Of a stretch of DNA of 64,000 bases, positions 42,503 to 52,382 are shown piece after piece (positions within the stretch are counted from its first letter, which is position 1; each line of letters begins with the position of its first letter). Origin of the DNA: Treponema vincentii F0403. GTDB taxonomy: Bacteria > Spirochaetota > Spirochaetia > Treponematales > Treponemataceae. The position numbers and the translations under genes were made by a program. A model generated the notes under the pieces. The model was given only the letters and a program-made list of their open reading frames with translations. It made no database searches and was not told the DNA's origin. Location of the stretch: the NCBI RefSeq assembly GCF_000412995.1, contig NZ_KE332512.1, positions 186,001 to 250,000 on the forward strand, read 5' to 3'.

Positions 42503-44530
42503 ATGAATATACACGACTATGGGTTTTATCGGATTGCAGCAATAGTGCCTCCTTGCGGGGTTGGTGATTGTGCCGGAAATGCCGACCGGATTATCGGAGC
42601 ATTACGGAAAAGTGCCGAAATGGGCGCCGATGTTGCCGTATTCCCTGCATTGGCCGTTACTTCGGCAAGCTGCGGCGTTTTTTTTGCGCAGCAGCCGTTA
42701 CTGAATGCAGCGGAGGACAGGCTTGCGTATATCGTCCGGCAAACCGCCATGGATCCTATTATCGGCATAGTGGGCTTTCCGTTCTTTTTTTCGGGTAACA
42801 TCTATAGCGCTGTTGCCGTTTTCAGTAGAGGCATTATTTACGGAATCGTACCGCTGGACGGAACTGTGCAGTCCGGCGTTTTTTCCCGCTATAGCGGAAA
42901 AAACACCTCGCTTATTGTTACCGGCCTACAAAACGCCGCCGTCCCGTTCGGTACCGATTTGTTGTTTGAAGTAGAAAAAAGCAGGTTTTCATTTACAATC
43001 GGCGGCGGTAAAGCTTTTGAAAACCGAAACACAGCCGAAGATAACAACACGGATGGCGGTACGCCGCTCGCCGATGCCGAGGGAATAAGCGGAGCTGCGC
43101 TTTGCATTGAACCGCTCGCACAGGCGTCTTTTGCAGGGTCTTTTACGGAACTCTGCCGCAGTGCTGCCGCCCGATCAAAACAGGAAAGAAATACGGTCAT
43201 GTTTGTCAATGCCGGCTGGGGAGAATCTACAACCGACACCGCCTGTGCGGGGGAGCGCGGTATTTATGAAAACGGCGAACTGCTCGCGGCAGCAAACGGT
43301 TTTGAGCTTGCTGCTTTTAATAAAACAGGGGATTCCGGTTTTACCGGTTACGATGATGAAGCGGCTATTACCTTTGCGGATATGGACTGCGAAGCTCCCC
43401 GTATTGCCGGCCGGGCTTTCTCCGCCGCTTGCCGCCGGATTGCTATTCCCGCCATTCCTTCCCGCGGGATGCTGCTCGTCCGCCCGCGCAACCCGAATCC
43501 GTTCATACCGCTTGCTGTACAAAACAATGAAGCCGCATGGGAAAGTTTTTTCTCGCAGGTAACGGAGCTGCAAGCGCGCGGGCTTACGAAACGAATGCAC
43601 CATACCGGCTGTAAAAAAACCGTAATAGGGATTTCGGGCGGCTTAGATTCTACGTTGGCGCTTTTGGTTGCAGTTCTTGCCGCACGGATACTCCGTCAGA
43701 ATACCGATTCGGTTACGGCAATTACCATGCCCGGTTTCGGCACTACAGACAGAACTAAGTCCAACGCACTCAAGCTTGCGGAATTGCTCGGTTGTTCCGT
43801 TCTTACTGTCCCGATAGAAAAGGCGATGCTGCAGCATTTTGAGGATATCGGACACCCGGTAGACCTGTGCAATACCGTATACGAAAATGCACAGGCGCGT
43901 GAACGTACTCAAATTCTGATGGATAAGGCAAATCAGCTCGGTGCCCTGCTTGTCGGTACGGGCGATCTTTCAGAATCGGCACTCGGCTGGGAAACCTATA
44001 ACGGAGACCACATGTCGATGTATAATGTCAATGCCGGCATCCCTAAAACGATGCTCCGCCATTGTATCCGCTATATTGCAGCGTATCCCGCGCCTTTTTT
44101 GCCGGATATTAAAAAACATACCGACTTCCGCGCTATCATAGAAGATATACTTAATACGCCGATTAGTCCCGAGCTGCTGCCTGCGCAAAAACAAGTCATT
44201 ACGCAAAAAACCGAGGACATACTTGGCCCTTATGAGCTGCATGACTTCTTTTTATATTATCTTTTACATACGGATTTCAGCCCTGCAAAAATTCTTCTGC
44301 TTGCAGAGCATTGTTTTTCTACGGAACAGCGGTACAATCGCCAGCAAATACTCGGCTGTATGCGTATTTTCTATCGCCGCCTTTTTTCTCAGCAGTTTAA
44401 GCGTTCTTGTGCACCCGATGGCGTGCAGGTAGGATTCGGCAGCTTCTCTCCGCGCGGATCATGGCAAATGCCGAGCGATATGAATGCTGCCGTATGGCTT
44501 GCCGAACTTGAAAAATTGACAGAGGTGTGA
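42503..44530 (+). CDS. nadE: NAD+ synthetase with degenerate glutaminase domain
   Basis: 675 residues. The C-terminal ammonia-dependent NAD synthetase (about 360-675) is intact: P-loop GISGGLDSTLAL and GTGDLSESALGW. The N-terminal nitrilase-type glutaminase domain is recognisable (GESTTDTACAGERGIYENGELLA) but its triad looks lost: Ala in FPALAVTSASCG where the Glu belongs, no Lys in YGIVPLDGTVQSGVFSR, and Gly-Gly instead of Cys in FSFTIGGGKAF. The enzyme would then use free NH3, or another amidotransferase. It ends the rpe-ispG gene run; a GGGGAACAGGG site lies upstream. Confidence 0.9.
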   Translation: MNIHDYGFYRIAAIVPPCGVGDCAGNADRIIGALRKSAEMGADVAVFPALAVTSASCGVFFAQQPLLNAAEDRLAYIVRQTAMDPIIGIVGFPFFFSGNIYSAVAVFSRGIIYGIVPLDGTVQSGVFSRYSGKNTSLIVTGLQNAAVPFGTDLLFEVEKSRFSFTIGGGKAFENRNTAEDNNTDGGTPLADAEGISGAALCIEPLAQASFAGSFTELCRSAAARSKQERNTVMFVNAGWGESTTDTACAGERGIYENGELLAAANGFELAAFNKTGDSGFTGYDDEAAITFADMDCEAPRIAGRAFSAACRRIAIPAIPSRGMLLVRPRNPNPFIPLAVQNNEAAWESFFSQVTELQARGLTKRMHHTGCKKTVIGISGGLDSTLALLVAVLAARILRQNTDSVTAITMPGFGTTDRTKSNALKLAELLGCSVLTVPIEKAMLQHFEDIGHPVDLCNTVYENAQARERTQILMDKANQLGALLVGTGDLSESALGWETYNGDHMSMYNVNAGIPKTMLRHCIRYIAAYPAPFLPDIKKHTDFRAIIEDILNTPISPELLPAQKQVITQKTEDILGPYELHDFFLYYLLHTDFSPAKILLLAEHCFSTEQRYNRQQILGCMRIFYRRLFSQQFKRSCAPDGVQVGFGSFSPRGSWQMPSDMNAAVWLAELEKLTEV

Positions 44531-44542
44531 TACATTGTTTCA

Positions 44543-45196
44543 ATGTTTCAAACAATTGCTGCGTGGATAGGGCATTATATTTCTTATTTTCCGTTAGTTA
44601 TTTTTATCAGCTTGTTTCTCGGCGGGTTTAATCTTCCGATTTCAGAGGATATAATCGTTATCACTTCCGCAGTGCTTTGTAAACAAGAAAGAGCTTCCAT
44701 CCCCGCCTTTTATGCCGCCCTTTATTTTGGAGCGGTACTTAGCGATTACCTTGTTTATTTTTGGGGCTGGCTTTTGGGGCGCGGCAGGATTTCCGGTAGA
44801 TTTTTTTCTAACCTTATAAGCGAAAACAATATTACCCGTATTTCCAATGCACTTAAGCGGCACGGCTTTTTTACCTTTTTGTTCGGGCGGTTTATTCCTT
44901 TCGGCGTACGCAATGTTATTGCGATGACATCGGGTTTTGTCGGTTTTCCGTTCTATAAGTTCGCCCTTTTTGACGCTATTGCAGCCGCTTGTAATATTTC
45001 GGCTCTATTTTGGCTGGTCTACTTTCTCGGACAAAGAGGAAGTCATTTTATGAAGATTATCGGAATTGTCTTTTTACTTCTTTTTGTCGGCTTTTGTATT
45101 TATATTCTGCGGTCGGATAAATTTTTTGCACCTTCACAAAAAAAGAACACAGCTCCGAATGATACTGACAAATCTTACATATCTATCGGTAAATAG
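44543..45196 (+). CDS. DedA-family membrane protein
   Basis: 217 residues with 5-6 hydrophobic helices and the DedA signature (YLVYFWGWLLGRG; FLFGRFIPFGVRNVIAMTSGF). The family includes undecaprenyl-phosphate and phospholipid flippases/scramblases; the substrate here is not known. It starts 12 bp after nadE. Confidence 0.87.
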   Translation: MFQTIAAWIGHYISYFPLVIFISLFLGGFNLPISEDIIVITSAVLCKQERASIPAFYAALYFGAVLSDYLVYFWGWLLGRGRISGRFFSNLISENNITRISNALKRHGFFTFLFGRFIPFGVRNVIAMTSGFVGFPFYKFALFDAIAAACNISALFWLVYFLGQRGSHFMKIIGIVFLLLFVGFCIYILRSDKFFAPSQKKNTAPNDTDKSYISIGK

Positions 45197-45204
45197 GAGA
45201 TAGT

Positions 45205-45921
45205 ATGAATAAATTCGCAATAATCGGTTTGGGTGCATTCGGCGTCCGTATGTTGGAAGAACTGCTGCATTTTACCGATGAAGTTATTATTATCGATAAA
45301 GATCCCAATCTTATTAAAAAATACGAAGGAAAAGCGGTAAAAGGACATACTGTGAATATTACCGATGAAGAAAGTCTTCGTAAAAGTATTCCCCAGGGAA
45401 TTGGTACGGCTATTGTTGATTTGGGCGGGCGAATTGAGCTTTCGCTCATGGTAACAAAGTATTTAAAACTGCTCGGTATTAAAGAGATTGTTGTAAAAGC
45501 CGAGACCGATCAGCATGAACATCTGCTGTCCATGGTGGGGGCAACCAAGGTTATTTTCCCTGACAGGGAGGCTGCAAAACGGGTTATGCCGATGCTGGCG
45601 TCTACTTTGTTGCTGAATTTTATGCCTATTTCGGCCGATCTTGCGCTGGCGGAAGTAAGTGTCAATGAAAAATATGTCGGAATGACCCTTCTTGAAGCAA
45701 ATTTACGGAAAGAGCTCGGTTTAAATGTCGTTGCAGTACGGAGACAGGAATCTGAAACCTTTGAGTTTATTGAACCTGATTATCGTTTTGCGGCCGATGA
45801 TATTCTTTTGTTGGCAGGGTCGGAGGAGCATATCTTTGCTTTTTCACGTCATAAAGAAGATTTGCATAAAAAAGAACATGTAAGTCTTTTCCGTATGCTC
45901 TTTCCGCGCTTTCATCTGTAA
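45205..45921 (+). CDS. K+ transport RCK subunit (TrkA/KtrA type)
   Basis: 238 residues: Rossmann-type RCK-N (1-125; GLGAFG nucleotide motif; HTVNITDEESLRKSIP) and RCK-C (about 140-225). It gates a TrkH/KtrB-type potassium channel; no channel gene is in the window. AGGAGATAGT precedes the ATG. Confidence 0.92.
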   Translation: MNKFAIIGLGAFGVRMLEELLHFTDEVIIIDKDPNLIKKYEGKAVKGHTVNITDEESLRKSIPQGIGTAIVDLGGRIELSLMVTKYLKLLGIKEIVVKAETDQHEHLLSMVGATKVIFPDREAAKRVMPMLASTLLLNFMPISADLALAEVSVNEKYVGMTLLEANLRKELGLNVVAVRRQESETFEFIEPDYRFAADDILLLAGSEEHIFAFSRHKEDLHKKEHVSLFRMLFPRFHL

Positions 45922-46020
45922 AACTCTATAAATATCCCGCGGTAAAATATAATAAATTATCAAGGCATAAATTATCAAGGATATTGACGTTGTATTTGAT
46001 TTATGACATCATAACTAACT

Positions 46021-46617
46021 ATGCGGAAACTAAAGAAAAGCTTTTTGGCTGTTGTAATGATATGTCTAACATCAGTTCCTCTTTTTGCCCATGACTTTAG
46101 TTTTGGCGTAAAACTTTTCGGTTTAACTATCCATCCTATCGGCGCTCTTAATTACCCGTTTTTTCCGCTGAAGCTTGACTCTGAGGGTTTTGTTGTTTTT
46201 AATCCCGGTGTAACACTTAATGCTGAATATTTTGTATGGCGGGATATTATTTCTATCAAAGCGGTACAGGGATTGTATGGAGATTGCGCAATGCAGTTTG
46301 CAGGCTTTTCCCATATCGGGTTTCGGATACGATTCTTGAAAATCAAGCGTTTTTCGATGAATGTAGGTATAGGTCCGACATTTTTATATAAGCGGAGTTG
46401 GTATAGATTGCCCGGTTATAACGATTCTTTAGAGGCATATAAGGGGACAAAGGACGAAGATTGGCAATACCTCTTTTATTGGTACGCCGGTGAAATTGAA
46501 ACGAATATTCAGGTAAATGACAATTTTGATGTTTCCATTACCGTTATTCCGGGTGTACCGGATATAATTAATATCAGTACAGGTTTTCGATATAATTATC
46601 ACGGAAAGGAATCTTAG
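46021..46617 (+). CDS. predicted outer-membrane beta-barrel protein
   Basis: 198 residues: signal peptide (1-22, SVPLFA-HDF), then alternating aromatic/polar strands (FSFGVKLFGLTIHPIGALNYPF; FSMNVGIGPTFLYKRSW; FDVSITVIPGVPDIINISTGF) and a Tyr-rich end, as in small outer-membrane barrels. No clear Shine-Dalgarno site; family not recognised. Confidence 0.7.
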   Translation: MRKLKKSFLAVVMICLTSVPLFAHDFSFGVKLFGLTIHPIGALNYPFFPLKLDSEGFVVFNPGVTLNAEYFVWRDIISIKAVQGLYGDCAMQFAGFSHIGFRIRFLKIKRFSMNVGIGPTFLYKRSWYRLPGYNDSLEAYKGTKDEDWQYLFYWYAGEIETNIQVNDNFDVSITVIPGVPDIINISTGFRYNYHGKES

Positions 46618-46678
46618 GCTGCAGTAAGGTGTCTAAAAGCCGATGTAAAATCCGTCAATCCGAATGAGGTTTCTTCTT

Positions 46679-48418
46679 TTAGATTTCAATTTCGTTTATT
46701 CTGCATTCAGCATACGGCCAAAAGAAATGAGCAATAATGCCGCTTGTAAGCAGCGGAATACCGGCAAAGCATAGCAAAGAGAAGCGCTGTGGCATAGAGG
46801 TCAGCGTTGCTGTTGTTATGACGATGCTTAACAACAGTATGTTAAAAAACAGTATGATAACCGTGTTGAGGTTATGCTTAACAGCAGTAGCAGGGGTGTC
46901 CCAATAGAGTTTAGGATGAGCGGTATCTAATATCAACGCAAGCAGATTACAGAAAAGAGTAAGAGAGAGTGCAATAAACAGTGCCGCGGCAGCAGTCAAC
47001 GGTTTTAAAGAAAAAAGGAGGGTGATACCTCCTACTCCGATAAATGCGCCGGTACCGGCAAAGAGCATTGCATGTACGAGCTTTGCTTGCATGTACTGCC
47101 TTATCGAAAGGGGCAAGCTTTTAATAAGGCCGAAGTTTTTTGCATCACGGGAAACAGCTGTCACGGCAATACCGGCTGACGAACCCAGAAATGCGCCGCA
47201 TCCCCCTGCAATCAAAATACCTGAACTGCTCTGCATAAAAGCTTCCGTTTCAGGAGGCAAATGCAGTGAGCCTGTGAGATACATAATGCCGTAGAGAAGC
47301 GGCAGCAGCACAACGATAAAAGGGCCGTTTAAAAGGTAAGCCGGCTCGCGGTTCATCATGCGGACTTCCCTCATGAGCAGCGCAGTAAAGGCGGAATGCT
47401 GTGCGAACTTACTGCGGATAAGCTTTACCGTTTCGGAAGCTGTAAGACGTTTTAATAGCTGTTCGTCAAACCCGTCGAGCGTTTTTTCATACACACCGGA
47501 AAGCAGACCGATAACCGCAGCCGGAACCGCAATACAGACTGCGGTAAACGGTAAAAAAGAACTGATCCTCGCAGAAAAAGAAGCTGCTGCAAGAGATTCT
47601 GCAAAAAAACGAACCGGTAACAAATAGCGTGTAAGAGCGGAAACAGTCAACCGGTATCGTTCAACGGTATTCGCTAGGCCGGGAATTTCGCGCAACATAG
47701 TAACCGATTGTACAAAGTAGTTAATTCCGAGCGCCATTACGATACCGAGTAATCCGGTAATCATCATCATGAGCCGCCGTTTTTTTAATATCTTTGTTGC
47801 CCTCATAACACTTATGTTGATCAGATAGCACAGCCCTGTAATCGGCAGCGGAAAAAGCACGGCGCCGATTAATGCCGTTATATAGAATGAAGCGGGGGAG
47901 TGTTCACAACGTCCGTATACAAAGGCGGTAACTCCGAAGAAACCGATTGAAATCACCATAGCAGGTAAACAATGGGCAAGGAACTTTGCGCCGAAAAAAA
48001 TACGGGATGGAATGGGCATTGCCCGCAGTGCTTGCTCGATGGTGCCGATAAAGTATGTAGAAAGCGTCAGTAAAAAATTGGAAATAAACAGAAAGGCAAA
48101 GAGCGCCGTGATTTCTATTTCAAAGAGGAGCCGCTGCATGCCTAACGGCTGTAAGCTCATGTAGAGATTTATTGTGACCATCCTAAACAGCATGATAAAA
48201 CATCCGCCGATGTATATCAAAAAAAGAATAAAAAGCCCTGTTTTAACGATAGATGCGGTCTTTCCGGTGTGTTCGGCAGTGCTGCGGTGAGTACGGGTGC
48301 TTCTTTCCCGAATAAAGTTTTGCCACCGGCTAAATCCGAATACCGTTATCGCATAGATGCGGAATAGAGATTTAAAAACGGCGGCAGACCGTGTATCTGT
48401 ATCGGTTCTTTGGTGCAT
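46679..48418 (-). CDS. polytopic membrane protein, ABC-2-like permease
   Basis: 579 residues from ATG 48418 (AAGGGG about 9 nt upstream); the frame opens 12 codons earlier at a TTG. About a dozen hydrophobic helices, paired and with charged loops (RTHRSTAEH), as in ABC-2-type permeases. No adjacent ATPase, so substrate and partner are unknown. Confidence 0.72.
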   Translation of the reverse strand: MHQRTDTDTRSAAVFKSLFRIYAITVFGFSRWQNFIRERSTRTHRSTAEHTGKTASIVKTGLFILFLIYIGGCFIMLFRMVTINLYMSLQPLGMQRLLFEIEITALFAFLFISNFLLTLSTYFIGTIEQALRAMPIPSRIFFGAKFLAHCLPAMVISIGFFGVTAFVYGRCEHSPASFYITALIGAVLFPLPITGLCYLINISVMRATKILKKRRLMMMITGLLGIVMALGINYFVQSVTMLREIPGLANTVERYRLTVSALTRYLLPVRFFAESLAAASFSARISSFLPFTAVCIAVPAAVIGLLSGVYEKTLDGFDEQLLKRLTASETVKLIRSKFAQHSAFTALLMREVRMMNREPAYLLNGPFIVVLLPLLYGIMYLTGSLHLPPETEAFMQSSSGILIAGGCGAFLGSSAGIAVTAVSRDAKNFGLIKSLPLSIRQYMQAKLVHAMLFAGTGAFIGVGGITLLFSLKPLTAAAALFIALSLTLFCNLLALILDTAHPKLYWDTPATAVKHNLNTVIILFFNILLLSIVITTATLTSMPQRFSLLCFAGIPLLTSGIIAHFFWPYAECRINEIEI

Positions 48419-48576
48419 GAACGTAATCCCCTTGCCGGTGCCATAGTTTATCAACTTGTTAGATTGGCAGCTTTTGATAAGCTTGATAAGCGATTTTTAT
48501 CACTTCTTTGATGATATTTCAAGCCGATAATCCGAGTATATGGGGCGGACGTACCCAAAAGTTTAAAACACTTGTC

Positions 48577-48604
48577 TTGTAATTCATATCTTGAATGTTA
48601 TACT
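48577..48604 (+). promoter_or_regulatory. upstream promoter for rpmF-acpP-rnc
   Basis: TTGTAA (48577-48582), 16-nt spacer, TATACT (48599-48604). Confidence 0.5.
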
Positions 48605-48615
48605 AAACCTATGTA

Positions 48616-48644
48616 TTGACTATTTTCCGGTTCGCGTATAATAT
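48616..48644 (+). promoter_or_regulatory. downstream promoter for rpmF-acpP-rnc
   Basis: TTGACT (48616-48621) then TATAAT (48637-48642, spacer 15) or TAATAT (48639-48644, spacer 17). Tandem with the promoter 40 bp upstream. Confidence 0.6.
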
Positions 48645-48688
48645 GTAATATCTTTTTGTGATTTAATTATGAATAGGGGGGTTACCTT

Positions 48689-48877
48689 ATGGCAGTGCCA
48701 AGAGCTAAAACGTCGAAAGCACGCACACGCCGCCGCCGAGGAATAAATATGCGGTTAAACGCGCCTCATCTTGTGGAGTGTGCCAATTGCGGCAATTTAA
48801 TCTTATCTCACCATGTATGTTCCAAATGCGGTTTTTACCGAGGGCATCAGGTTGTTGATCCGGATACATTAAATTAA
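48689..48877 (+). CDS. rpmF: 50S ribosomal protein L32
   Basis: 62 residues: MAVPRAKTSKARTRRRRG start and a C-x2-C...C-x2-C zinc ribbon (CANC, CSKC), so this is the zinc-binding form. A GGGGGG-rich site lies upstream. First gene of rpmF-acpP-rnc, the usual bacterial arrangement with fatty-acid genes. Confidence 0.97.
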   Translation: MAVPRAKTSKARTRRRRGINMRLNAPHLVECANCGNLILSHHVCSKCGFYRGHQVVDPDTLN

Positions 48878-48892
48878 GAGAGGATTTTCTTT

Positions 48893-49129
48893 ATGGACGA
48901 ATTGTTTGCTCAAATTCAAAAGCTGATTGCAGAAAAATTGGAAATTGATGCGGATAAAATTACGCTCGATTCTTCTTTTCGTCAAGATCTCGGCGCCGAT
49001 AGCCTTGATACGTATGAATTGGTGTATGCAATCGAAGAAGAGATGGGGATAAAGATTCCTGACGGAAAAGTAAGTGAATTTGAAACCGTTAGGGATGCTT
49101 ACGACTTTATTAAATCTCAATCAAAGTAA
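48893..49129 (+). CDS. acpP: acyl carrier protein
   Basis: 78 residues, acidic. The DSL motif (GADSLDTYELVY) holds the serine that receives 4'-phosphopantetheine. Carries acyl chains in fatty acid and phospholipid synthesis. AGAGAGGATT precedes the ATG. Confidence 0.97.
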   Translation: MDELFAQIQKLIAEKLEIDADKITLDSSFRQDLGADSLDTYELVYAIEEEMGIKIPDGKVSEFETVRDAYDFIKSQSK

Positions 49130-49140
49130 TATTGCAAAGG

Positions 49141-49887
49141 ATGTCGTTCTTGTTTCCTTTTAAATATGTTTTAGAAAAACAGCGGAAGCAAGAACTGCTT
49201 ACTTTTCAAAAAAACGCAGTATGTAAATTTAAAAATATTAGTTTATTAGATATAGCTTTTCATCATCGTTCATTTTCAAATGAGCACAGCGATTTCCCTA
49301 TCAATAACGAACGGCTTGAATTTTTGGGCGATTCCGTACTTGGTATGATTGTCGCAGCGGAGTTGTATCTTGCTCATCCTGAAAAACCGGAGGGTGATCT
49401 TGCAAAGATAAAAGCGGCCGTTGTTTCCGAAGATTCTCTTTTTCCGATCGCACTGAATCTCAATATCGATAAGTATTTGATGCTGGGACACGGAGAAGAG
49501 GTGTCGGGTGGAAGAAAGAAAAAAGCTTTGTTGGCCGATGCTTTGGAAGCGCTTATCGGTGCATTGTACTTAGATTCGGGGTTTAAAGTTGTTCAGCGCT
49601 TCGTATTGAAAATTATTGAACCTCAGATGCAATTGGTAGAACAAAATAAACACCGATATAGGGATTATAAATCCCTGCTCCAAGAGTATGTGCAAAAAAA
49701 ATACCGTATTATTCCTAAGTATTTACTGGTAGAAACGCATGGGCCGGATCATGACAGGGTATTTCAGGTAAAAGTTGTCATTAAAGATAAGGAATATGAA
49801 CCTGCTTTAGGAAAAAGTAAAAAAGAAGCGGAACAAGCAGCGGCGGAAATCGCTTGGAAAGCCTTGTCTCTGCAAGTAAGGGAGTAA
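49141..49887 (+). CDS. rnc: ribonuclease III
   Basis: 248 residues from ATG 49141; a TTG at 49132 is in frame and the Shine-Dalgarno AAAGG directly abuts the ATG, so the start is unsure. Signature [13 protein letters not shown], catalytic Asp/Glu ([14 protein letters not shown]), and a dsRNA-binding domain at the C-terminus ([32 protein letters not shown]). Cleaves double-stranded RNA in rRNA maturation. It would also be expected to act on long hairpins such as those in this window. Confidence 0.95.
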   Translation: MSFLFPFKYVLEKQRKQELLTFQKNAVCKFKNISLLDIAFHHRSFSNEHSDFPINNERLEFLGDSVLGMIVAAELYLAHPEKPEGDLAKIKAAVVSEDSLFPIALNLNIDKYLMLGHGEEVSGGRKKKALLADALEALIGALYLDSGFKVVQRFVLKIIEPQMQLVEQNKHRYRDYKSLLQEYVQKKYRIIPKYLLVETHGPDHDRVFQVKVVIKDKEYEPALGKSKKEAEQAAAEIAWKALSLQVRE

Positions 49888-49889
49888 CT

Positions 49890-51344
49890 ATGTTTTCATT
49901 TACAAAAAAAGATTCGGAAGCGGAAAAAAGAAAGTCAACGCCTGCGGCAAGCGGTATTGCATTTCAAGTCAAAGAAGTGGAATCCTTGATGGCTGCTGCG
50001 GAAAGTATCGCTTTAAACATCAAAAGCAGAATAACCGGCGCATCGCAGGTCATTTTTAAAAACCTCAAACAAGAACATCAGTTTGAAGCCTTTACCGAAA
50101 GTATCCGCTCTATTCTGGATTCTATTTTATCCGTTCAAGAGCAGCTGCAGGAAGTGCACAGCTGTACTACCGCATTGGAAGATACGGCCGGAAAAGCGAG
50201 TTCTTCCGTAGAACAAATAACCGATTCGGTAAATCATGTTGCAAATATTGTTACCGATAGAATTTCGGTAACTTCTCAGTTAACCGATGCCGTCGCAAAA
50301 GGCTCGTTAAAGGTAAAGGACTTATTTACGGTTATCGACAGTCTGAATCAGAATATCGATGCGGTTAAAGATATTATCGGTTCAATAAACGATGTCAGCG
50401 CACAGACAAATCTGCTCGCAATGAACGCTGCAATCGAATCCGCTCACGCCGGAAAGGCAGGATTGGGGTTCGCCGTTGTTGCAGGAGAAATCAGAAAGCT
50501 CTCGGAGGCAACAGCCCTCAATGCGGCGGACGCTTCCAAGACGCTAAAAAATATGCTTGAAGCTCTTCAGGTGGCGCGGAATACTGCCGATGAGACACGC
50601 ACTGCGATGATACTGATCGGTAATTCCGTAAATGAAACTACCAGTTCTTTTGTTGAAATTTCTTCCGAGATGAATATGCTTGCGGGGACCAGTACATCGG
50701 TACGTGATGCAGTTATGCTGGTTCCGGAATCTGCTGCGGATTTGAATAACCGTGCGGATACGGCTATTGAACATGTCAATAAAATAGCCGATCAAGCGGA
50801 CAAGGGAAAAACTATGCTGGTTAGTTTGCAGGCAACAGCAAAAGAAATAAACGATTTAATGAGCAGTGCGCTGTTTAATATGAACAGTATTATCGACAAT
50901 ACCGTTACGATTGATTCTACCGTCGAAAAAGGGGTTGATCTTGCAAATGGAAAGGCGATAGCTGACGAACATACTATGCCGTTTGCACTGATTGTATTAA
51001 AACATCTTGGCTGGGTTACAAAGGTGCGGGCATTAATCGACGGCCGCCTTGATGTAAACGGAATTGAATTGGGTGATCATAGAAAATGCGATTTGGGACA
51101 ATGGATCGATAAAAATGCACCGCGGTACGAAGGGTTACAACAGCATCCCGAATTCAAAAAACTTATGGTGCAGCATGAGCAGCTCCATAATCTGACCAAA
51201 ACAGTCGTTAGCCAGCTTAAAACACTGTCGAGAACCGAATTGGAGACCTCTTATTCAAAATTGTTGGAGCACTCCACATCGGTTATCGAGAGTTTAAGTA
51301 TATTACGTCAATTTATCGAAAGTAAACGGTATACGAAAAAATAA
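49890..51344 (+). CDS. cytoplasmic methyl-accepting chemotaxis protein with CZB domain
   Basis: 484 residues from ATG 49890 (GGGAG upstream). No transmembrane helix. Signalling tip [33 protein letters not shown] and long coiled coils (about 60-365), then a C-terminal CZB zinc domain (about 370-450): [37 protein letters not shown] receptors of the TlpD type sense zinc or oxidants such as HOCl. It lies 2 bp after rnc. Confidence 0.93.
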   Translation: MFSFTKKDSEAEKRKSTPAASGIAFQVKEVESLMAAAESIALNIKSRITGASQVIFKNLKQEHQFEAFTESIRSILDSILSVQEQLQEVHSCTTALEDTAGKASSSVEQITDSVNHVANIVTDRISVTSQLTDAVAKGSLKVKDLFTVIDSLNQNIDAVKDIIGSINDVSAQTNLLAMNAAIESAHAGKAGLGFAVVAGEIRKLSEATALNAADASKTLKNMLEALQVARNTADETRTAMILIGNSVNETTSSFVEISSEMNMLAGTSTSVRDAVMLVPESAADLNNRADTAIEHVNKIADQADKGKTMLVSLQATAKEINDLMSSALFNMNSIIDNTVTIDSTVEKGVDLANGKAIADEHTMPFALIVLKHLGWVTKVRALIDGRLDVNGIELGDHRKCDLGQWIDKNAPRYEGLQQHPEFKKLMVQHEQLHNLTKTVVSQLKTLSRTELETSYSKLLEHSTSVIESLSILRQFIESKRYTKK

Positions 51345-51348
51345 CGTT

Positions 51349-52311
51349 CTATAGTTGTGCCAGCGGTATATGGTATACGCTGGAACAATTCCGGCAGACA
51401 ATCTCAAGCGGGTCGTCTGCCGTTTCTTTTAAGTTTTTAAGTTCGGCTTTCGGCAGTGTCCGCAATGCTTCCAAATAATAGTTCTGCGAGCACGGGCAAT
51501 CGAACTCAATGTTCCGTACGGCAACCGATTGAGGGTTAAACTCCCGTAAAAGCCCGAAGATGATGTCTTCGCAGTTGCCTCCTTCAGCGAACCAGTCGCC
51601 GAGCGGGGGGCAGGCTGAAAAAGCCCGCTCCATGCTGATAACGGTATCTTCAATTTCTTCTTCCGTCTTTACTTGTCCTCTCCGGAAGGTTCCGCCCGTA
51701 ATCGGCATCCGCTGAATAAAAAAGCCTCCGGCGCCGACAACTCTGCCGATGCTGTCAAGACGGATACTGGTATTAAAAGCGGTGTAGAGTTGTTCCGATT
51801 GCTGAAAATACCATGCAAGATCCTTTGCAATATTTCGGTATTTGATTTCGACAATACTTCGCTGCGGCTCTCGTCCGCTTGTTTGATCAGATTCGGTAAA
51901 CCGCGTAACGCTGATAATACCGTTGCCGAAAAAGGGGGCAAGATCCCAACTTTCAAGCGGTGTATTGATCGGAATAGGGTTTTGTAAAAGGTAGCCGCGT
52001 ACAAATCCCCGCGAATCTGCTTCTACGGCAAAGCCGGTTGCGGGACCGTCCGTTTCGTAGCGGAGCTGGAGGGTTTCGCGTCCTTTCATCGTTTGAATCA
52101 TCAAGGCTGCGCAAAGTCCTGCTTGTCCAAGTACCATTGTTTCCAATATTCCTAACCGGTGCTGTGCGCGTATCCGGTTTACAAATCGTGTACCGTGGAA
52201 AAGCCCGCCGCGGAACAAACCGTCGCCTGCGGTAAAAATATGAAGTCCGTCTTTTTCCAGCTTATCCAGATGCTGTTGTAATGCTTTATCGTCAATAGAT
52301 GCGTGTATCAT
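51349..52311 (-). CDS. hslO: Hsp33 redox-regulated chaperone
   Basis: 320 residues from ATG 52311; the frame opens 12 codons earlier at a TTG. N-terminal domain with GLFRGGLFHGTRFV and LQLRYETDGPATGFAVE; redox zinc centre C-P-C ... C-R-N-C near the C-terminus. Oxidation releases zinc and activates holdase activity. It converges on the CZB receptor gene (4-bp gap), another oxidant-responsive gene. Confidence 0.94.
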   Translation of the reverse strand: MIHASIDDKALQQHLDKLEKDGLHIFTAGDGLFRGGLFHGTRFVNRIRAQHRLGILETMVLGQAGLCAALMIQTMKGRETLQLRYETDGPATGFAVEADSRGFVRGYLLQNPIPINTPLESWDLAPFFGNGIISVTRFTESDQTSGREPQRSIVEIKYRNIAKDLAWYFQQSEQLYTAFNTSIRLDSIGRVVGAGGFFIQRMPITGGTFRRGQVKTEEEIEDTVISMERAFSACPPLGDWFAEGGNCEDIIFGLLREFNPQSVAVRNIEFDCPCSQNYYLEALRTLPKAELKNLKETADDPLEIVCRNCSSVYHIPLAQL

Positions 52312-52382
52312 ACCGAATATGGTAATAAAATGAACCGGTAAAGGCAAGAGGTAAACGCATCGGAGAAGTTTAGCATAGCCGG

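Noticed and set aside
45951-45981. Direct repeat ATAAATTATCAAGG x2
   Set aside because: Short AT-rich repeat upstream of the outer-membrane protein gene; too little to support a binding site.
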